From Micrococcales bacterium (GTDB taxonomy: Bacteria; Actinomycetota; Actinomycetes; Actinomycetales; Cellulomonadaceae), in NCBI GenBank assembly GCA_009785115.1, contig WQWY01000003.1:102167-166166 (forward strand): 64,000 bases of DNA. The letters are read 5' to 3'. Shown one piece after another: positions 11,156 to 20,947 of the stretch (position 1 is its first letter; each line of letters begins with the position of its first letter). The notes below the pieces were generated by a model. The model had not been told where the DNA came from. It did no database searches and worked only from the letters and a program-made list of their open reading frames with translations. A program made the position numbers and the translations under genes.

Positions 11156-12717
11156 GCTGGTTGGTGCCGCTGCCGGTGATCCTCCCCATGCTCGGGGCCG
11201 GGCTGACCCTGGCCCTGTACGGACGGCCCCGCATGCAGAAGGCCGTCTCGGTGACCACGCTCAGCGCGGTGCTGGCGGTCTCCGCGACGATGCTCGTCAT
11301 CGTCAGCAGCGGCCCTCTGGTGGCCGAGGTGGGCGACTGGCCGGCCCCGATAGGCATCGTGCTGGTGGTCGACCGCCTCTCGGCGCTCATGCTCACCGTG
11401 TCGGCCACCGTCACGCTGTGCGTGCTGCTCTACTCCCAGGCCCAGGGGGACGACAAGGAGTCCGCGCCGGTCTCCATCTACCACCCCACCTATCTGATCC
11501 TGACCGCCGGGGTGTCCAACGCGTTCATCTCCGGCGACCTGTTCAACATCTACGTCGCCTTCGAGGTGCTGCTCGCCGCGTCGTACGTGCTGCTCACCCT
11601 CGGCGGCACCCGTGAGCGCATCCGCGCCGGGTCGGTGTACGTGGTCGTCGCGATCACGTCCTCGTTGCTGTTCCTCATCGCCATCGCGGCCGCCTACGCC
11701 GCGACGGGCACGCTGAACCTGGCCCAGATGGCGGGGAGGCTCCAGGAGATCGACCCTGGGGTGCGCCTGGTCATCGCGATGCTGCTGATGCTGGCCTTCG
11801 GCCTCAAGGCGGCCGTGTTCCCGCTGTCGTTCTGGCTCCCCGACTCCTACCCGACCGCCCCGGCCGCGGTCACCGCCGTCTTCGCCGGCCTGCTCACCAA
11901 GGTCGGGGTGTACGCGATGATCCGCACCCGCGCCCTGCTGTTCCCCGACAGCGGCGGGCTGGACGACGTGCTGATGTGGATGGCGCTGGCGACCATGATC
12001 GTCGGCATCCTCGGGGCGGTGGCGCAGGACAACATCAAACGTCTGCTGTCGTTCACGCTGGTCAGCCACATCGGGTACATGGTCTTCGGCATCGCCCTGG
12101 CCACGAGCGAGGCGTGGGGCGCCGCGATCTACTACGTCGTGCACCACATCACGGTGCAGACCGCGCTGTTCCTGGTGACCGGGCTCGTGGAGCGGTATGG
12201 CGGGTCGACGTCGCTGACCCGGCTCGGGGGCCTGGCCAAGGCGGTCCCCCTCGTCGGGATCTTGTTCTTCATCCCGGCGATGAACCTCGCGGGCATCCCG
12301 CCGTTCTCCGGGTTCGTCGGCAAGCTCGGGCTGATCCAGGCCGGCGCCCTGGTCGGCACGCCGATCGCCTACGTGCTCATCGGAGGGTCGGTCGTCACCT
12401 CGCTGCTGACCCTCTACGCCATGGTCAAGGCCTGGAACAAGGCGTTCTGGCAGCCTGCCCCTCGCCCGCTGCCGGCTCGAAAGGTCCCGGCCGGGATGGT
12501 CATGCCGGCGGTCGCGCTGGTCGTCGTGTCGCTGGGGCTGACCGTGGCCGCCGGGCCTCTGTACGAGTACACGACCAGGGCCGCGCACGACCTGGCCGAG
12601 CGCGACCAGTACATCACCGCGGTGTTCCCCGACGGGGTGCCCGACGACGGTGCCACCGACGTCGCCCGCCCGGCTCCCGCGTCCGGACCGGACCTCGGGC
12701 AGGGGGTGCGGCCATGA
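11152..12717 (+). CDS. mrpD: Mrp antiporter subunit D
   Basis: The 521-residue protein is a NuoM/NuoN-like proton channel with about fourteen helices. It shows SGDLFNIYVAFEVLLAASYVL (key Glu of the fifth helix), the LKAAVFPLSFWLPDSYPTAPAAVTAVFAGLLTKVG segment with the conserved lysines, and PAMNLAGIPPFSGFVGK. It pairs with MrpA in the antiporter and is needed for cation transport in characterised homologues. The GTG start at 11152 overlaps the mrpC stop (GTGA). The C-terminal 30 residues are a loose, Ala/Pro-rich tail. It overlaps mrpE by 4 bases at the end. Confidence 0.95.
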   Translation: MSWLVPLPVILPMLGAGLTLALYGRPRMQKAVSVTTLSAVLAVSATMLVIVSSGPLVAEVGDWPAPIGIVLVVDRLSALMLTVSATVTLCVLLYSQAQGDDKESAPVSIYHPTYLILTAGVSNAFISGDLFNIYVAFEVLLAASYVLLTLGGTRERIRAGSVYVVVAITSSLLFLIAIAAAYAATGTLNLAQMAGRLQEIDPGVRLVIAMLLMLAFGLKAAVFPLSFWLPDSYPTAPAAVTAVFAGLLTKVGVYAMIRTRALLFPDSGGLDDVLMWMALATMIVGILGAVAQDNIKRLLSFTLVSHIGYMVFGIALATSEAWGAAIYYVVHHITVQTALFLVTGLVERYGGSTSLTRLGGLAKAVPLVGILFFIPAMNLAGIPPFSGFVGKLGLIQAGALVGTPIAYVLIGGSVVTSLLTLYAMVKAWNKAFWQPAPRPLPARKVPAGMVMPAVALVVVSLGLTVAAGPLYEYTTRAAHDLAERDQYITAVFPDGVPDDGATDVARPAPASGPDLGQGVRP

Positions 12718-13262
12718 GACGACGACGCGTGCAGTGGTGGTCGGCGCTGTGGCTGGCCGCGGTCTGGATGCTGCTGTGGGGCGACATCTCGGTGGCCAAC
12801 GCCCTGGTGGGGCTCGTCGTGGGCGCGCTGGTGACGCTGACGCTGCGGATGGCCCCGATGGACTTCCACGGGAAGGTGCGCCCGCTGGGCCTGCTGCGTC
12901 TGCTCACGCGCTTCGCCGTCGACCTGGTGCGGGGGTCGTTCGAGGTGGCGATGATCGCGCTGCGGTTCGGCTACCAGCCCCAGGGAGCGGTGATCGGGGT
13001 GCGGCTGCGCTCCCACTCCGACCTGTACCTGACGCTGACCGCCGAGCTGTGCACGCTGGTGCCCGGCTCGGTGGTGATCGACGCGCACCGTCTCACCGGC
13101 ACTCTCTACCTGCACGTGCTGGACGTGTCTCACTCCGGCGGCCTCGAGGCGGCCCGTCAGCACGTGCTGGACCAGGAGGAGCGGGTGCTGCGTGCTCTGG
13201 CCTCTGACGCCGAGCTGGCCGAGGCGGGGCTGACCGAGGCGAAGCAGGGGGTCGGCTCGTGA
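12714..13262 (+). CDS. mrpE: Mrp antiporter subunit E
   Basis: The 182-residue protein has an N-terminal pair of membrane helices after MRRRRVQWWSALWLAAVWMLLWG, then a cytoplasmic domain with the family pattern LTAELCTLVPGSVVIDA and LYLHVLDV. MrpE supports assembly and activity of the antiporter. The ATG at 12714 lies inside the ATGA overlap with mrpD; the longer open frames through this region are shadows of mrpD. A further C-terminal helix rich in Glu and Ala precedes the 4-base overlap with mrpF. The length is typical. Confidence 0.93.
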   Translation: MRRRRVQWWSALWLAAVWMLLWGDISVANALVGLVVGALVTLTLRMAPMDFHGKVRPLGLLRLLTRFAVDLVRGSFEVAMIALRFGYQPQGAVIGVRLRSHSDLYLTLTAELCTLVPGSVVIDAHRLTGTLYLHVLDVSHSGGLEAARQHVLDQEERVLRALASDAELAEAGLTEAKQGVGS

Positions 13263-13639
13263 CCGTGGTGCTGTGGATCAGCGGGGCCATGGTGATGGCC
13301 GGGGCGATGATGGCCATCGTGCGCGCCGAGCGCGGCCCGTCGACCCTGGACCGCACCGTGGCTCTCGACATCTTCGTGACCACCCTCGTCGCGGCGGTCG
13401 CCCTGTACGCGGCGACCGAGCGGCGCGCGGACGTCGTGCCGGTGCTCGTCGCCCTGTCGCTGGTCGGGTTCGTCGGGTCGGTCACCGTGGCCCGCTTCGC
13501 CGCTCTCGAGCCACCCGGAGAGGGACGGGTGCTGACCCGGGAGGAGGCCGCGGCGCAGCGCGCGGCCGAAGAGGCGCAAGACCTGGCCGACGAGTCCGAC
13601 GAGGACGAGACTGCCGAGACCGACGAGGAGGTCTCATGA
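13259..13639 (+). CDS. mrpF: Mrp antiporter subunit F
   Basis: The 126-residue protein carries the three short helices of MrpF in residues 1-80, including the conserved RAERGPSTLDRTVALDIF segment between helices one and two and SLVGFVGSVTVARF at the end of helix three. The remaining 45 residues are an acidic, alanine-rich cytoplasmic tail, as in subunit C of the same operon. The GTG start at 13259 and the stop both sit in 4-base overlaps with the neighbouring subunit genes, which fits strict stoichiometric translation. Confidence 0.93.
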   Translation: MTVVLWISGAMVMAGAMMAIVRAERGPSTLDRTVALDIFVTTLVAAVALYAATERRADVVPVLVALSLVGFVGSVTVARFAALEPPGEGRVLTREEAAAQRAAEEAQDLADESDEDETAETDEEVS

Positions 13640-14016
13640 TGACCACGCTGGGCACCGTGGCCGACGTCGTCGCGGCGGTGTGCTTCCTCTCCGGCTCGTT
13701 CTTGGCCTTCGCCGCCGGGCTGGGCGCTCTGCGCTTCCCCGACCTGGCGGCCCGGATGCACGCCGGGACGAAGCCTCAGACTCTCGGGCTGATCCTCGTG
13801 CTGATCGGGCTCGGGCTGCGGCTGCGCTCAGGGGGCGCCGTCTGGGCCCTGGTGCTCGTGGCGATCTTCGCGATGCTCACCGCGCCGGTCGCCGCTCACC
13901 TGGTCGGACGGGCTGGCCACCGCACCGGTCGGATGCCTGCCGAGAGTCTTGTCGTCGACGAGCTCGCCCACGACACCCGGATGGCCAACGACGACGCTGA
14001 CGACGAGCAGCGCTGA
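13636..14016 (+). CDS. mrpG: Mrp antiporter subunit G
   Basis: The 126-residue protein is the last subunit of the Mrp complex. It has three helices and the hallmark LGALRFPDLAARMHAGTKPQTLG loop between helices one and two, then ALVLVAIFAMLTAPVAAHLVGRA. The ATG at 13636 overlaps the mrpF stop; a second ATG follows at once (13639). It ends in a polar tail rich in Asp. With subunits A/B, C, D, E and F upstream, the operon encodes every part needed for a working antiporter. A 142-bp gap separates it from the convergent DUF4235 gene; I see no clear terminator in it. Confidence 0.94.
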   Translation: MMTTLGTVADVVAAVCFLSGSFLAFAAGLGALRFPDLAARMHAGTKPQTLGLILVLIGLGLRLRSGGAVWALVLVAIFAMLTAPVAAHLVGRAGHRTGRMPAESLVVDELAHDTRMANDDADDEQR

Positions 14017-14158
14017 CGCTCAGCACGGCCTTCCTGCCGAGTCTTTCGTCAGCCCGTCGGGTTCTCGCCGATGCGTCGGGAGTCCTCGACGAGCCGGTGA
14101 GGACCCGACGAACCGACCGCCCCGCCGCGACCTGAGAGGGCGGCAGGAGGCGGCACCG

Positions 14159-14452
14159 TCACGACGAGCGTTCGACGGCCCGCTTCGCGAGCCTGGCGCC
14201 GGCGCGCGTCGCGAGCACCCTGACGACCGCGACGATCGCGCCGGAGAGGGCGGCCGCGGCGAGCACCTCTCCCAGACCGATCCCCTCGTCGGAGTTCTCC
14301 TCGGTCGGGGGCTGGTGCCCCCTGGCCGCCCGCCAGGCAGCCGCGAGCGCCTTCTGCGCGGCTGCGGCGGCCGCGAGCGCGGCAGCGGCACCAGCCAGCC
14401 TGACCACCCAGGTCTGGGACTGATCGCCACTCACGGGCTGGTCGTCGCTCAC
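14159..14452 (-). CDS. DUF4235 small membrane protein
   Basis: The 97-residue protein matches the DUF4235 family of actinobacterial small membrane proteins: an N-terminal helix [25 protein letters not shown], the [12 protein letters not shown] loop, a second helix [21 protein letters not shown] and a basic end. The function of this family is unknown. It is convergent with mrpG and divergent from the copper ATPase gene, with a 91-bp gap to the latter. AGGAGG lies 6 bases before the start. It looks intact and is a stand-alone gene. Confidence 0.8.
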   Translation of the reverse strand: MSDDQPVSGDQSQTWVVRLAGAAAALAAAAAAQKALAAAWRAARGHQPPTEENSDEGIGLGEVLAAAALSGAIVAVVRVLATRAGARLAKRAVERSS

Positions 14453-14543
14453 AGGACCTCCTCAGATCGCTCCGTCGATGTTCTGTGCTCACGCTATCGC
14501 GTCCGCGCGCCGCGCGGTTCTCCACGGTGCTTATCGTGGGGGC

Positions 14544-16868
14544 ATGACCCAGGACCACCCGACCGTCGAGATCGACCTGGCGATCCAGGGGATGACCTGC
14601 GCCTCGTGCGTGGCCAGGGTGGAGAAGAGGCTCGGCGAGGTCCCCGGGGTCACGGCCACGGTGAACCTGGCCCTGGAGAGAGCCCACGTCACCGCTGACG
14701 CCGGTGTCGACCCTCAGGCGCTGGTCGAGGCGGTCCGCACCGCGGGCTACGAGGCCACGATCATCCCGACGGCCCGGCACGGTTCGTCGGCGTCGTCGAC
14801 CCACGACCACGACCTCGGCGTCGACCTGCGGCCGAGACTGTGGGTCGCCGCCGCGCTGACCGTGCCCGTGGTGGTCGTCTCGATGGTCCCGGCGCTGCAG
14901 CTGCGCGGCTGGCAGTGGGTGGTCGCCGCCCTGACCCTGCCTGTGGTGACCTGGGCGGCGTGGCCGTTCCACCGCGCGGCGGCCAAGGCCGCCCGGCACG
15001 GTTCGTCGACCATGGACACGCTGGTCTCGCTGGGCGTGGTCGCGGCGACGCTCTGGTCGCTGTGGGCGCTGCTGCTGGGCGGCGCGGGGCACCTCGGCAT
15101 GACGATGCACCTCACGTGGTGGCCGGCAGCAGGCGCAGGGCACGCCGGGACCCCTGAGCTGTACTTCGAGGTCGGTGCGGTCGTCACGACGTTCCTGCTG
15201 CTCGGCCGGCACATCGAGAGCCGGGCTCGCCGTCGCACGGGCGAGGCCCTGCGCACGCTGCTCGACCTGGGTGCCACGCAGGTCACGGTGCTGGGCGACG
15301 ACGCTGGGCCCGACGACGCCAGGGCCGAGAGCGGCCTGCTCGGCCGTGACCTGCTCGCCCCCGCGCACCGCCGCGTGCCCGTCGAGCGGCTGCGGGTCGG
15401 GGACCGGTTCTTGGTGCGTCCCGGTGAGAAGGTCGCGACAGACGGCGTCGTGATCTCGGGCACCTCGGCGCTCGACACCTCTCTGCTCACCGGGGAGCCG
15501 GTGCCTGTCGAGGTCGGCCCCGGTGATCTGGTGACGGGTGCCACCATGAACACCACCGGGGCGCTGGTGGTGCGGGCGACGGCGGTCGGGGAGACGACCC
15601 GGCTCGCGCAGATCGGGCGGCTGGTCGCCGCGGCGCAGACGGGCAAGGCCCGGGTGCAGCGCCTGGCCGACCGGGTGTCCGGCGTCTTCGTGCCCGTGGT
15701 CGTCGTGCTGTCGCTCGTGACGTTGGGGACGTGGCTGGTCGTCGGGGCTGGTGCGCAGGCGGCGTTCACCGCGGCGGTCGCGGTGCTCATCATCGCCTGC
15801 CCGTGCGCGCTGGGGCTGGCCACACCGACCGCGCTGCTGGCCGGGACCGGCCGTGGCGCACAGCTCGGCATCCTCATCAAGGGCCCGCGGGTGCTCGAGA
15901 GCACCCGAGCCGTGGACACCGTGGTGCTGGACAAGACCGGCACCCTCACCACCGGCACGATGACGGTGACCGACGTGCTGCCCGCCCCTGGCGAGGACGC
16001 CGCGCGGGTGCGCAGGCTCTGCGCGGCGCTCGAGCGTCTCTCCGAGCACCCGGTCGCCCAGGCGCTCGCCGGGCTCTCCCCCGTGGACGAGGGTGTCACG
16101 GTCGAGGCGTTCCAGGCCGTGCACGGCGGTGGGGTCGTCGGTACGGTCACCGACGGCGGGACAGCACGGCGGGTCCTCGTCGGGCGGGCCGCGTGGCTGG
16201 CCGAGGAGGCCGTGACGACCACCTCCGTCGAGGCCCTGGTGACGCGGGTCGAGCAGGACGCCGCGACCGCCGTCGTCGTGGCCTGGGACGGCGCCGCCCG
16301 TGGGGTCGTCGCGCTGCGCGACCCCCTGCGGCCGACCGCCCACGAGGCGGTCCGCGAGCTGTCCGCCCTGGGTCTGCGCACGGTGCTGCTCACCGGCGAC
16401 AACGCCACCACCGCTCAGGCGGTCGCCGACGCGCTGGCCTCGGACGGGGCGCCCGGGGTGGACGAGGTGCGCGCCGAGGTCACCCCGGAGGGCAAGCAGG
16501 CCGAGGTCCGACGGCTGCGGGAGGCCGGACGCACCGTGGCGATGGTCGGTGACGGCGTCAACGACGCGGCCGCCCTGGCGCAGGCCGACCTCGGCCTGGC
16601 GATGGGCGGCGGTGCGGACGTCGCGATCGAGGCGGCCGACGTGACCCTCGTCCGCTCCGACCCGACATGCGTGCCGCAGGCGATCCGCCTGTCGCGGGCG
16701 ACCCTGCGCGTCATCAAGCAGAACCTGTTCTGGGCCTTCGGCTACAACGTCGCCGCGCTCCCCCTGGCAGCGGCGGGCCTGCTCAACCCCATGATCGCCG
16801 GCGCCGCCATGGCCGCCAGCTCGGTGCTGGTGGTCAGCAACTCCCTGCGCCTGCGCCGCTTCACCTGA
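14544..16868 (+). CDS. copA: Copper-transporting P1B-type ATPase
   Basis: The 774-residue pump exports Cu(I) from the cytoplasm using ATP. An N-terminal heavy-metal-associated domain carries GMTCASC at residues 16-22. The metal-binding CPC is at 419-421 within [17 protein letters not shown]. The phosphorylation site is DKTGTLTTG at Asp463, and the hinge GDGVNDA is near 669. The final helices have [18 protein letters not shown] and [15 protein letters not shown], the pattern of Cu(I) rather than Zn ATPases. ATG 14544 is chosen over an upstream in-frame start because the HMA domain follows directly. Histidines in loops ([16 protein letters not shown]) may also bind metal. No CsoR or copper chaperone gene is adjacent. 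Confidence 0.93.
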   Translation: MTQDHPTVEIDLAIQGMTCASCVARVEKRLGEVPGVTATVNLALERAHVTADAGVDPQALVEAVRTAGYEATIIPTARHGSSASSTHDHDLGVDLRPRLWVAAALTVPVVVVSMVPALQLRGWQWVVAALTLPVVTWAAWPFHRAAAKAARHGSSTMDTLVSLGVVAATLWSLWALLLGGAGHLGMTMHLTWWPAAGAGHAGTPELYFEVGAVVTTFLLLGRHIESRARRRTGEALRTLLDLGATQVTVLGDDAGPDDARAESGLLGRDLLAPAHRRVPVERLRVGDRFLVRPGEKVATDGVVISGTSALDTSLLTGEPVPVEVGPGDLVTGATMNTTGALVVRATAVGETTRLAQIGRLVAAAQTGKARVQRLADRVSGVFVPVVVVLSLVTLGTWLVVGAGAQAAFTAAVAVLIIACPCALGLATPTALLAGTGRGAQLGILIKGPRVLESTRAVDTVVLDKTGTLTTGTMTVTDVLPAPGEDAARVRRLCAALERLSEHPVAQALAGLSPVDEGVTVEAFQAVHGGGVVGTVTDGGTARRVLVGRAAWLAEEAVTTTSVEALVTRVEQDAATAVVVAWDGAARGVVALRDPLRPTAHEAVRELSALGLRTVLLTGDNATTAQAVADALASDGAPGVDEVRAEVTPEGKQAEVRRLREAGRTVAMVGDGVNDAAALAQADLGLAMGGGADVAIEAADVTLVRSDPTCVPQAIRLSRATLRVIKQNLFWAFGYNVAALPLAAAGLLNPMIAGAAMAASSVLVVSNSLRLRRFT

Positions 16869-16940
16869 CCCGGACGGCTCCGAGCCCTGTGGTCGCCGGA
16901 GGACGCGCCCACCGAGGAGAGCCCTGTCTGGGAACGCACA

Positions 16941-17011
16941 GGCTCAGCGAGAGCGCGCGGCGTCAGCGGAGATGTGCGGCGTCAGCGGGAAGGGAGAGGC
17001 TCAGCGGGAGG
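16941..17011. repeat. Four imperfect copies of GGC(G)TCAGCG(G)
   Basis: Four short units with the core TCAGCG preceded by GGC or GGCG occur in 71 bp, starting near 16941, 16959, 16978 and 16999. The last copy overlaps the stop codon of the minus-strand gene that ends at 17001. The repeats fill most of the short gap behind the copper ATPase gene. They do not form a clear hairpin and match no known operator. They may be a slipped-strand duplication. Confidence 0.4.
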
Positions 17012-17528
17012 CGAGGGGGGAGGTCTGGGCGGTGCCGCCGCGCTCGAGGTGAGCGGCCTGGGCCTTCAGCCCACGGGCGACCTCGTCCCCGCCGGGCAGG
17101 CCGGCCACCATGTCGACGAGGCGACGCAGCATCTGGGGCGACTGGCTGCGGGTGTCGAACAGCGTGGTCACGACCAGCGGGAGCCGCACGGTCTTCGACG
17201 CCCGCAGCACCAGGTCAGCACCCGTCCCACGGTGCGCCACCTCGACGCTCGTCACGTCTGCCAGCGGCAGGGTCGTCGGGACCAGGGTCCAGCGGCGGCG
17301 GACGACCGCGCCGGTGGTGACCCAGGTGCGGTCACCGACCAGCACGACCAGCAGATACACGAGCACGAGGTGCACCGGGAGGACGAGGCCCCACCGCAAG
17401 GCCGGCTCTGCCCACAGGCCGATGATCGTGAAGACCACCAGACCCACGACCAGCGCGAACCCCTCGCTGACGACCTGGAGGCGTGGCCTCAGGCTCGGCA
17501 CCACCTGTCGATCCTCGCTGTCTGCCAT
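17001..17528 (-). CDS. Two-helix membrane protein with a PH-like domain
   Basis: The 175-residue protein has two adjacent membrane helices (about residues 23-40 and 46-63) joined by AEPALRWGL. A beta-rich cytoplasmic part of about 80 residues follows (GDRTWVTTGAVVRRRWTLVPTTLPLADVTSVEV), resembling the PH-like domains of small actinobacterial membrane proteins. The end is polar and helical. No catalytic motif is visible and the function is unknown. The gene lies alone: 132 bp from the copper ATPase and 80 bp from the helicase-like gene, which reads in the same direction upstream of it. Confidence 0.65.
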   Translation of the reverse strand: MADSEDRQVVPSLRPRLQVVSEGFALVVGLVVFTIIGLWAEPALRWGLVLPVHLVLVYLLVVLVGDRTWVTTGAVVRRRWTLVPTTLPLADVTSVEVAHRGTGADLVLRASKTVRLPLVVTTLFDTRSQSPQMLRRLVDMVAGLPGGDEVARGLKAQAAHLERGGTAQTSPLASR

Positions 17529-17607
17529 GCGTCGAGGGTAGCGGCGCCGTCCGCCGAGGGGGCGCCTTCGGCGGTGCGCTGTCGACAGGGCACCGCCGAC
17601 GCCGAGA

Positions 17608-20600
17608 TCAGACCCCGGCGATCCACACGGTCTTGCGCGCCCGGGTCAGGGCCAGGCCGAGCAGCCGCCGCCGCTGACGCTGGTCCCAGCGGACGCCGCC
17701 CACCGGGACGACGTCGCGGTGCCGGGCGTCAGGCACCAGCACGTGGTCGAACTCCACGCCACGGGCGTCGCGCGCGCGGCCCAGGGCGATCGAGGCCGGG
17801 TCGTCCAGGTCCAGGCCTCGCATGGGCAGGCCCGCCCGGATCAGGTCTCTGACCAGGTCGGCCTCGGGCTCGTCCTCGATCAGCAGCATCGCGATCGACC
17901 CCGGTGCGGCACCACCCGCCACCAGCTCGGTGACCCGCGACACCAGCCGCTCCCGGCGCAGCGCGCTCACCTGGGACCGCAGGTAGGCGGGCCCCTCACC
18001 GTCAGGCAGCTGGCCGACCAGGCGCGGGCGCTCCGCCGTCCCGGCCAGGTCGAACCCGGGGTCGGGCTGGAGCAGGCGGACCAGCGAGGTCCACAGGGGC
18101 CCGGTCAGCCGGAAGTCGTGCTGCAGGTCCACGTGACCCGCGACGTCGATGCCGGCCTCGCGCAGCGTGGTGCCCACGGGCAGCAGGCCGGGCATCCCGT
18201 CGTCGAGGACGGTCAGCGCGTCAGGTCCGGTGCCGACGAGCTCGCGGATCATCATCAGCTCGTCCAGCGTGAGGTCGTTCGCGTCGTCCACCACCGCCGA
18301 GGTGATCCGCGACGGCATGCCCGCGCGCAGCGCCGCCCGGGCCATCCGCACCAGGTCGTGGTCGTCGGGCAGGTTGCGACGGCGCAGCTCGTCCATGTAC
18401 GTCTCGTGCAGCGCCCACACCTGGATGCGCAGGCTCGAGGGCACCTCGGCGCGCAGGTTGTCGTACTCGGCGGCGTCGACGAGACCACGCCCGCGGATCA
18501 GCCGCACCTCGTCGCGCACGGTCGCGACGCTCGGGTCGGTCGAGCCCGGCTTGATGCCCACCTGGGTCTCGGCAGCGGCCCAGATCTTGGCCAGCGTCTC
18601 GGGCGAGGTGCGCGCCTCGGTGCCGAACTCGGCGAGCACCGTCCGAGCGAGCCCGGCCGGCACGTCGACCAAGATCCTCTCGAGGACCTCAGGCTCACCG
18701 ACCCGTTCCAGCCGCTGCCACATCGGGTCGATCTGGGTGGTCGACGGTACGACGACCGCGACGATGCCGGGCCGGCTGGTCGCCAGGTGCACCGCTCGGC
18801 AGGCCGCGACGACGGACCTGCCCGTACCGAACGCGCCGCGCACCCGCGCCGGGCCTGAGAACTGGCTGCTGACCGCTGCGGCCTGAGCGGGGCTGAGCTC
18901 CCACGGCTCGGTCTCGCCCGAGGTGACAGTGGGGGTCTTTGTCGTCTCCGGGGCGGGTGCGGGCACCTCGGGCGAGCGGGTGACAGCGACCTCGACGGCA
19001 GGCGGCGAGCCGAGGTCCGACCGCTCGAGGTCCGACCGCTCGAGGTCCGACCGCTCGATGCCCGAAGGCTCGGCGCTCGACGGCTCAGGGTTCGCCAGCT
19101 CGGTGCCCGACGATCCAGGGTTCGGTCTCCGCGGACGCCTCGGCGGTCTCGTCTCGGGCTGGGGCTCGACCGCACGGCTCCCGTCCGGGCTGGACGCCTC
19201 CTGGGGAGGAGCGGGAGGACGGGCGTCGGTGCGCCTCCTCGTCGGACGCGGCTCGGCACGAGACCTGTCGGCGGGGGGCCGCTCGGCAGTCTGCTGCTCG
19301 ACGACGTCCTGCTCGGCAGGGGGCTCGGCCCGAGGTGACGGCTCGGCGGGGCGAGGTTCTGGACGACGGGCCGCCGGGGGACGCGGGGCAGCCGCACGTC
19401 GTGGCGCCGGGCGTGCGGCTGTCCGCGGTGCGACAGGGGTCCGCACCGGGGTCCGCTCGGTCTGGGGGTGCCCGGCCTGAGATCGCTCGTCCGCAGACGG
19501 TTCTGCCGGGGGGCGCTCGACAGGGCCGGTGTCGGCATGCGGTGCGGCCGCCCGCGACGACCCGGTGGTCCGCGCCGCCTCGGCATGACGTGCGGCAGCG
19601 CGAGGCAGCCGCCCGGGGGGCGGCTCGACAGGCCACAGCGACGTGGGCTGAGCCTCACCGACGTGCTCGGGCCGAAGCGGGTCAGCACGCTCGGTCGGGA
19701 AGAGGCCGGGGCGCTCGGGCGGGACGGGAGCAGCGGGCTCGGGCGGGGTCGGAGGGGCCTGCTCAGGCTGCCTCTTGACCCTCGTGAGCTCGAGATCGTC
19801 CGCGTCCGCCACCTGCGCGGCAGGCTCTGGCGACCCGACCGGGGCGTCGGACGGCCCGACCGAGACGTGAGGCGACCCGGCCAGGAGGTCTGGCAGCTCT
19901 GTCTCAGGCTCAGGGCTGGGCTCGGGCCTGCGCGCGGGTTCAGGCCTGCGCGTCGGTTCGAGGTCCTGCGGGACGGACGCCTCCGTGAGCGACTGCTCGG
20001 ACATCCGCGTCGCCTCGAGGTCCTGCGGGACAGACGCCTCCGCGAAGGGGCCCTCGGATATCCGGGACATCCGCGTCGCCTCGAGGTCGTGCGCGACAGG
20101 CGCCTCGGCGAAGGACTCCTCGGACATCCGCGTCAGCTCGAGATCGTGCTCAGGTTCCCGGCGTGGGCGCGGGGGGACGGACACGGTGGACCGAGGCTCG
20201 GCCTGCGCGGGTCTGGACGAGCGTTCTGGGGCGTGGGCGACCAGAGGTGGGCCCTGGGTCGTGGTGAGGGCGGGTATCCCGACCTTCCGCAAGAGCTCGG
20301 TGACCCGCTGCTGGAGCACCCTGACCTGGGTCGCGTTGAGGCGCCGCCCAGGAGCCGCGATCGCCTCTTTGGTGAGCGCGTGGCCGACCAGCACCACCCC
20401 GCCCCAGGCGAGCGCCGAGAGCTCGTCGGGCACGACCGCCAGAGCGTGCGCCTCGACCGGCGCGAGACCGAGGTCGTGGGCGAGCCGCACCCGGATCTCG
20501 TCCAGCCGCTGGACCTCGGCGGTCACGTCGACCCCCGCCGCCCGCACCCGGTCGTCAGACACGCTGATGCTCGACCATGGGCGTCGTTCCACGAGCCACA

Positions 20601-20766
20601 GCCCCGAGGGGGCGATCACCAGAGCCTCGAGCGGACGGTCCAGGCCAGGCCAGGTCACCCGGCGCAGCAGGCGCACCTGACCCTCGAGGTCGGCAAGGGG
20701 GGACGGCGCACGGTCCGGTTGCGAGCGTGCGCGTCCTGATCCGCCCTTCAGCCCGGACGTCCCCAC
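17608..20766 (-). CDS. NERD/UvrD-helicase-like protein with eroded active sites
   Basis: The 1052-residue protein has three parts. Residues about 25-165 resemble a NERD nuclease domain, but the motif stretch ALVIAPSGLWLVERRPW (about 48-64) has ERR where active nucleases have [DE]-x-K. Residues about 190-600 are a disordered Pro/Arg/Glu/Ser-rich linker with five DLExTR motifs between roughly 205 and 330. Residues about 625-1052 resemble a UvrD-type helicase, but Walker A reads GAFGTGRS (near 643-650, Arg for the essential Lys) and Walker B reads VVDDAND (near 825). The late motifs FDHVLVPDA and LALTRARKTVW are kept. The GTG start at 20766 follows GGGAG. The role is unknown; a scaffold rather than an enzyme is my inference. 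Confidence 0.8.
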   Translation of the reverse strand: MGTSGLKGGSGRARSQPDRAPSPLADLEGQVRLLRRVTWPGLDRPLEALVIAPSGLWLVERRPWSSISVSDDRVRAAGVDVTAEVQRLDEIRVRLAHDLGLAPVEAHALAVVPDELSALAWGGVVLVGHALTKEAIAAPGRRLNATQVRVLQQRVTELLRKVGIPALTTTQGPPLVAHAPERSSRPAQAEPRSTVSVPPRPRREPEHDLELTRMSEESFAEAPVAHDLEATRMSRISEGPFAEASVPQDLEATRMSEQSLTEASVPQDLEPTRRPEPARRPEPSPEPETELPDLLAGSPHVSVGPSDAPVGSPEPAAQVADADDLELTRVKRQPEQAPPTPPEPAAPVPPERPGLFPTERADPLRPEHVGEAQPTSLWPVEPPPGRLPRAAARHAEAARTTGSSRAAAPHADTGPVERPPAEPSADERSQAGHPQTERTPVRTPVAPRTAARPAPRRAAAPRPPAARRPEPRPAEPSPRAEPPAEQDVVEQQTAERPPADRSRAEPRPTRRRTDARPPAPPQEASSPDGSRAVEPQPETRPPRRPRRPNPGSSGTELANPEPSSAEPSGIERSDLERSDLERSDLGSPPAVEVAVTRSPEVPAPAPETTKTPTVTSGETEPWELSPAQAAAVSSQFSGPARVRGAFGTGRSVVAACRAVHLATSRPGIVAVVVPSTTQIDPMWQRLERVGEPEVLERILVDVPAGLARTVLAEFGTEARTSPETLAKIWAAAETQVGIKPGSTDPSVATVRDEVRLIRGRGLVDAAEYDNLRAEVPSSLRIQVWALHETYMDELRRRNLPDDHDLVRMARAALRAGMPSRITSAVVDDANDLTLDELMMIRELVGTGPDALTVLDDGMPGLLPVGTTLREAGIDVAGHVDLQHDFRLTGPLWTSLVRLLQPDPGFDLAGTAERPRLVGQLPDGEGPAYLRSQVSALRRERLVSRVTELVAGGAAPGSIAMLLIEDEPEADLVRDLIRAGLPMRGLDLDDPASIALGRARDARGVEFDHVLVPDARHRDVVPVGGVRWDQRQRRRLLGLALTRARKTVWIAGV

Positions 20767-20947
20767 GCAACTCCCATCGGCAGCCTGAACACCTGGCGTG
20801 AGCTAAGACGGGCTCGCGCCGCCGAGCCTCCTCGTCCGGAGGCCTCGACTGATCGTACGCGGCTATCAAGGCCGGTGCGGGTGAAGATGCACGCCTGACG
20901 CACCCTGTCCGAGGGCGTCCTGACGACCCTGGCCCTAGGGTCGACTC

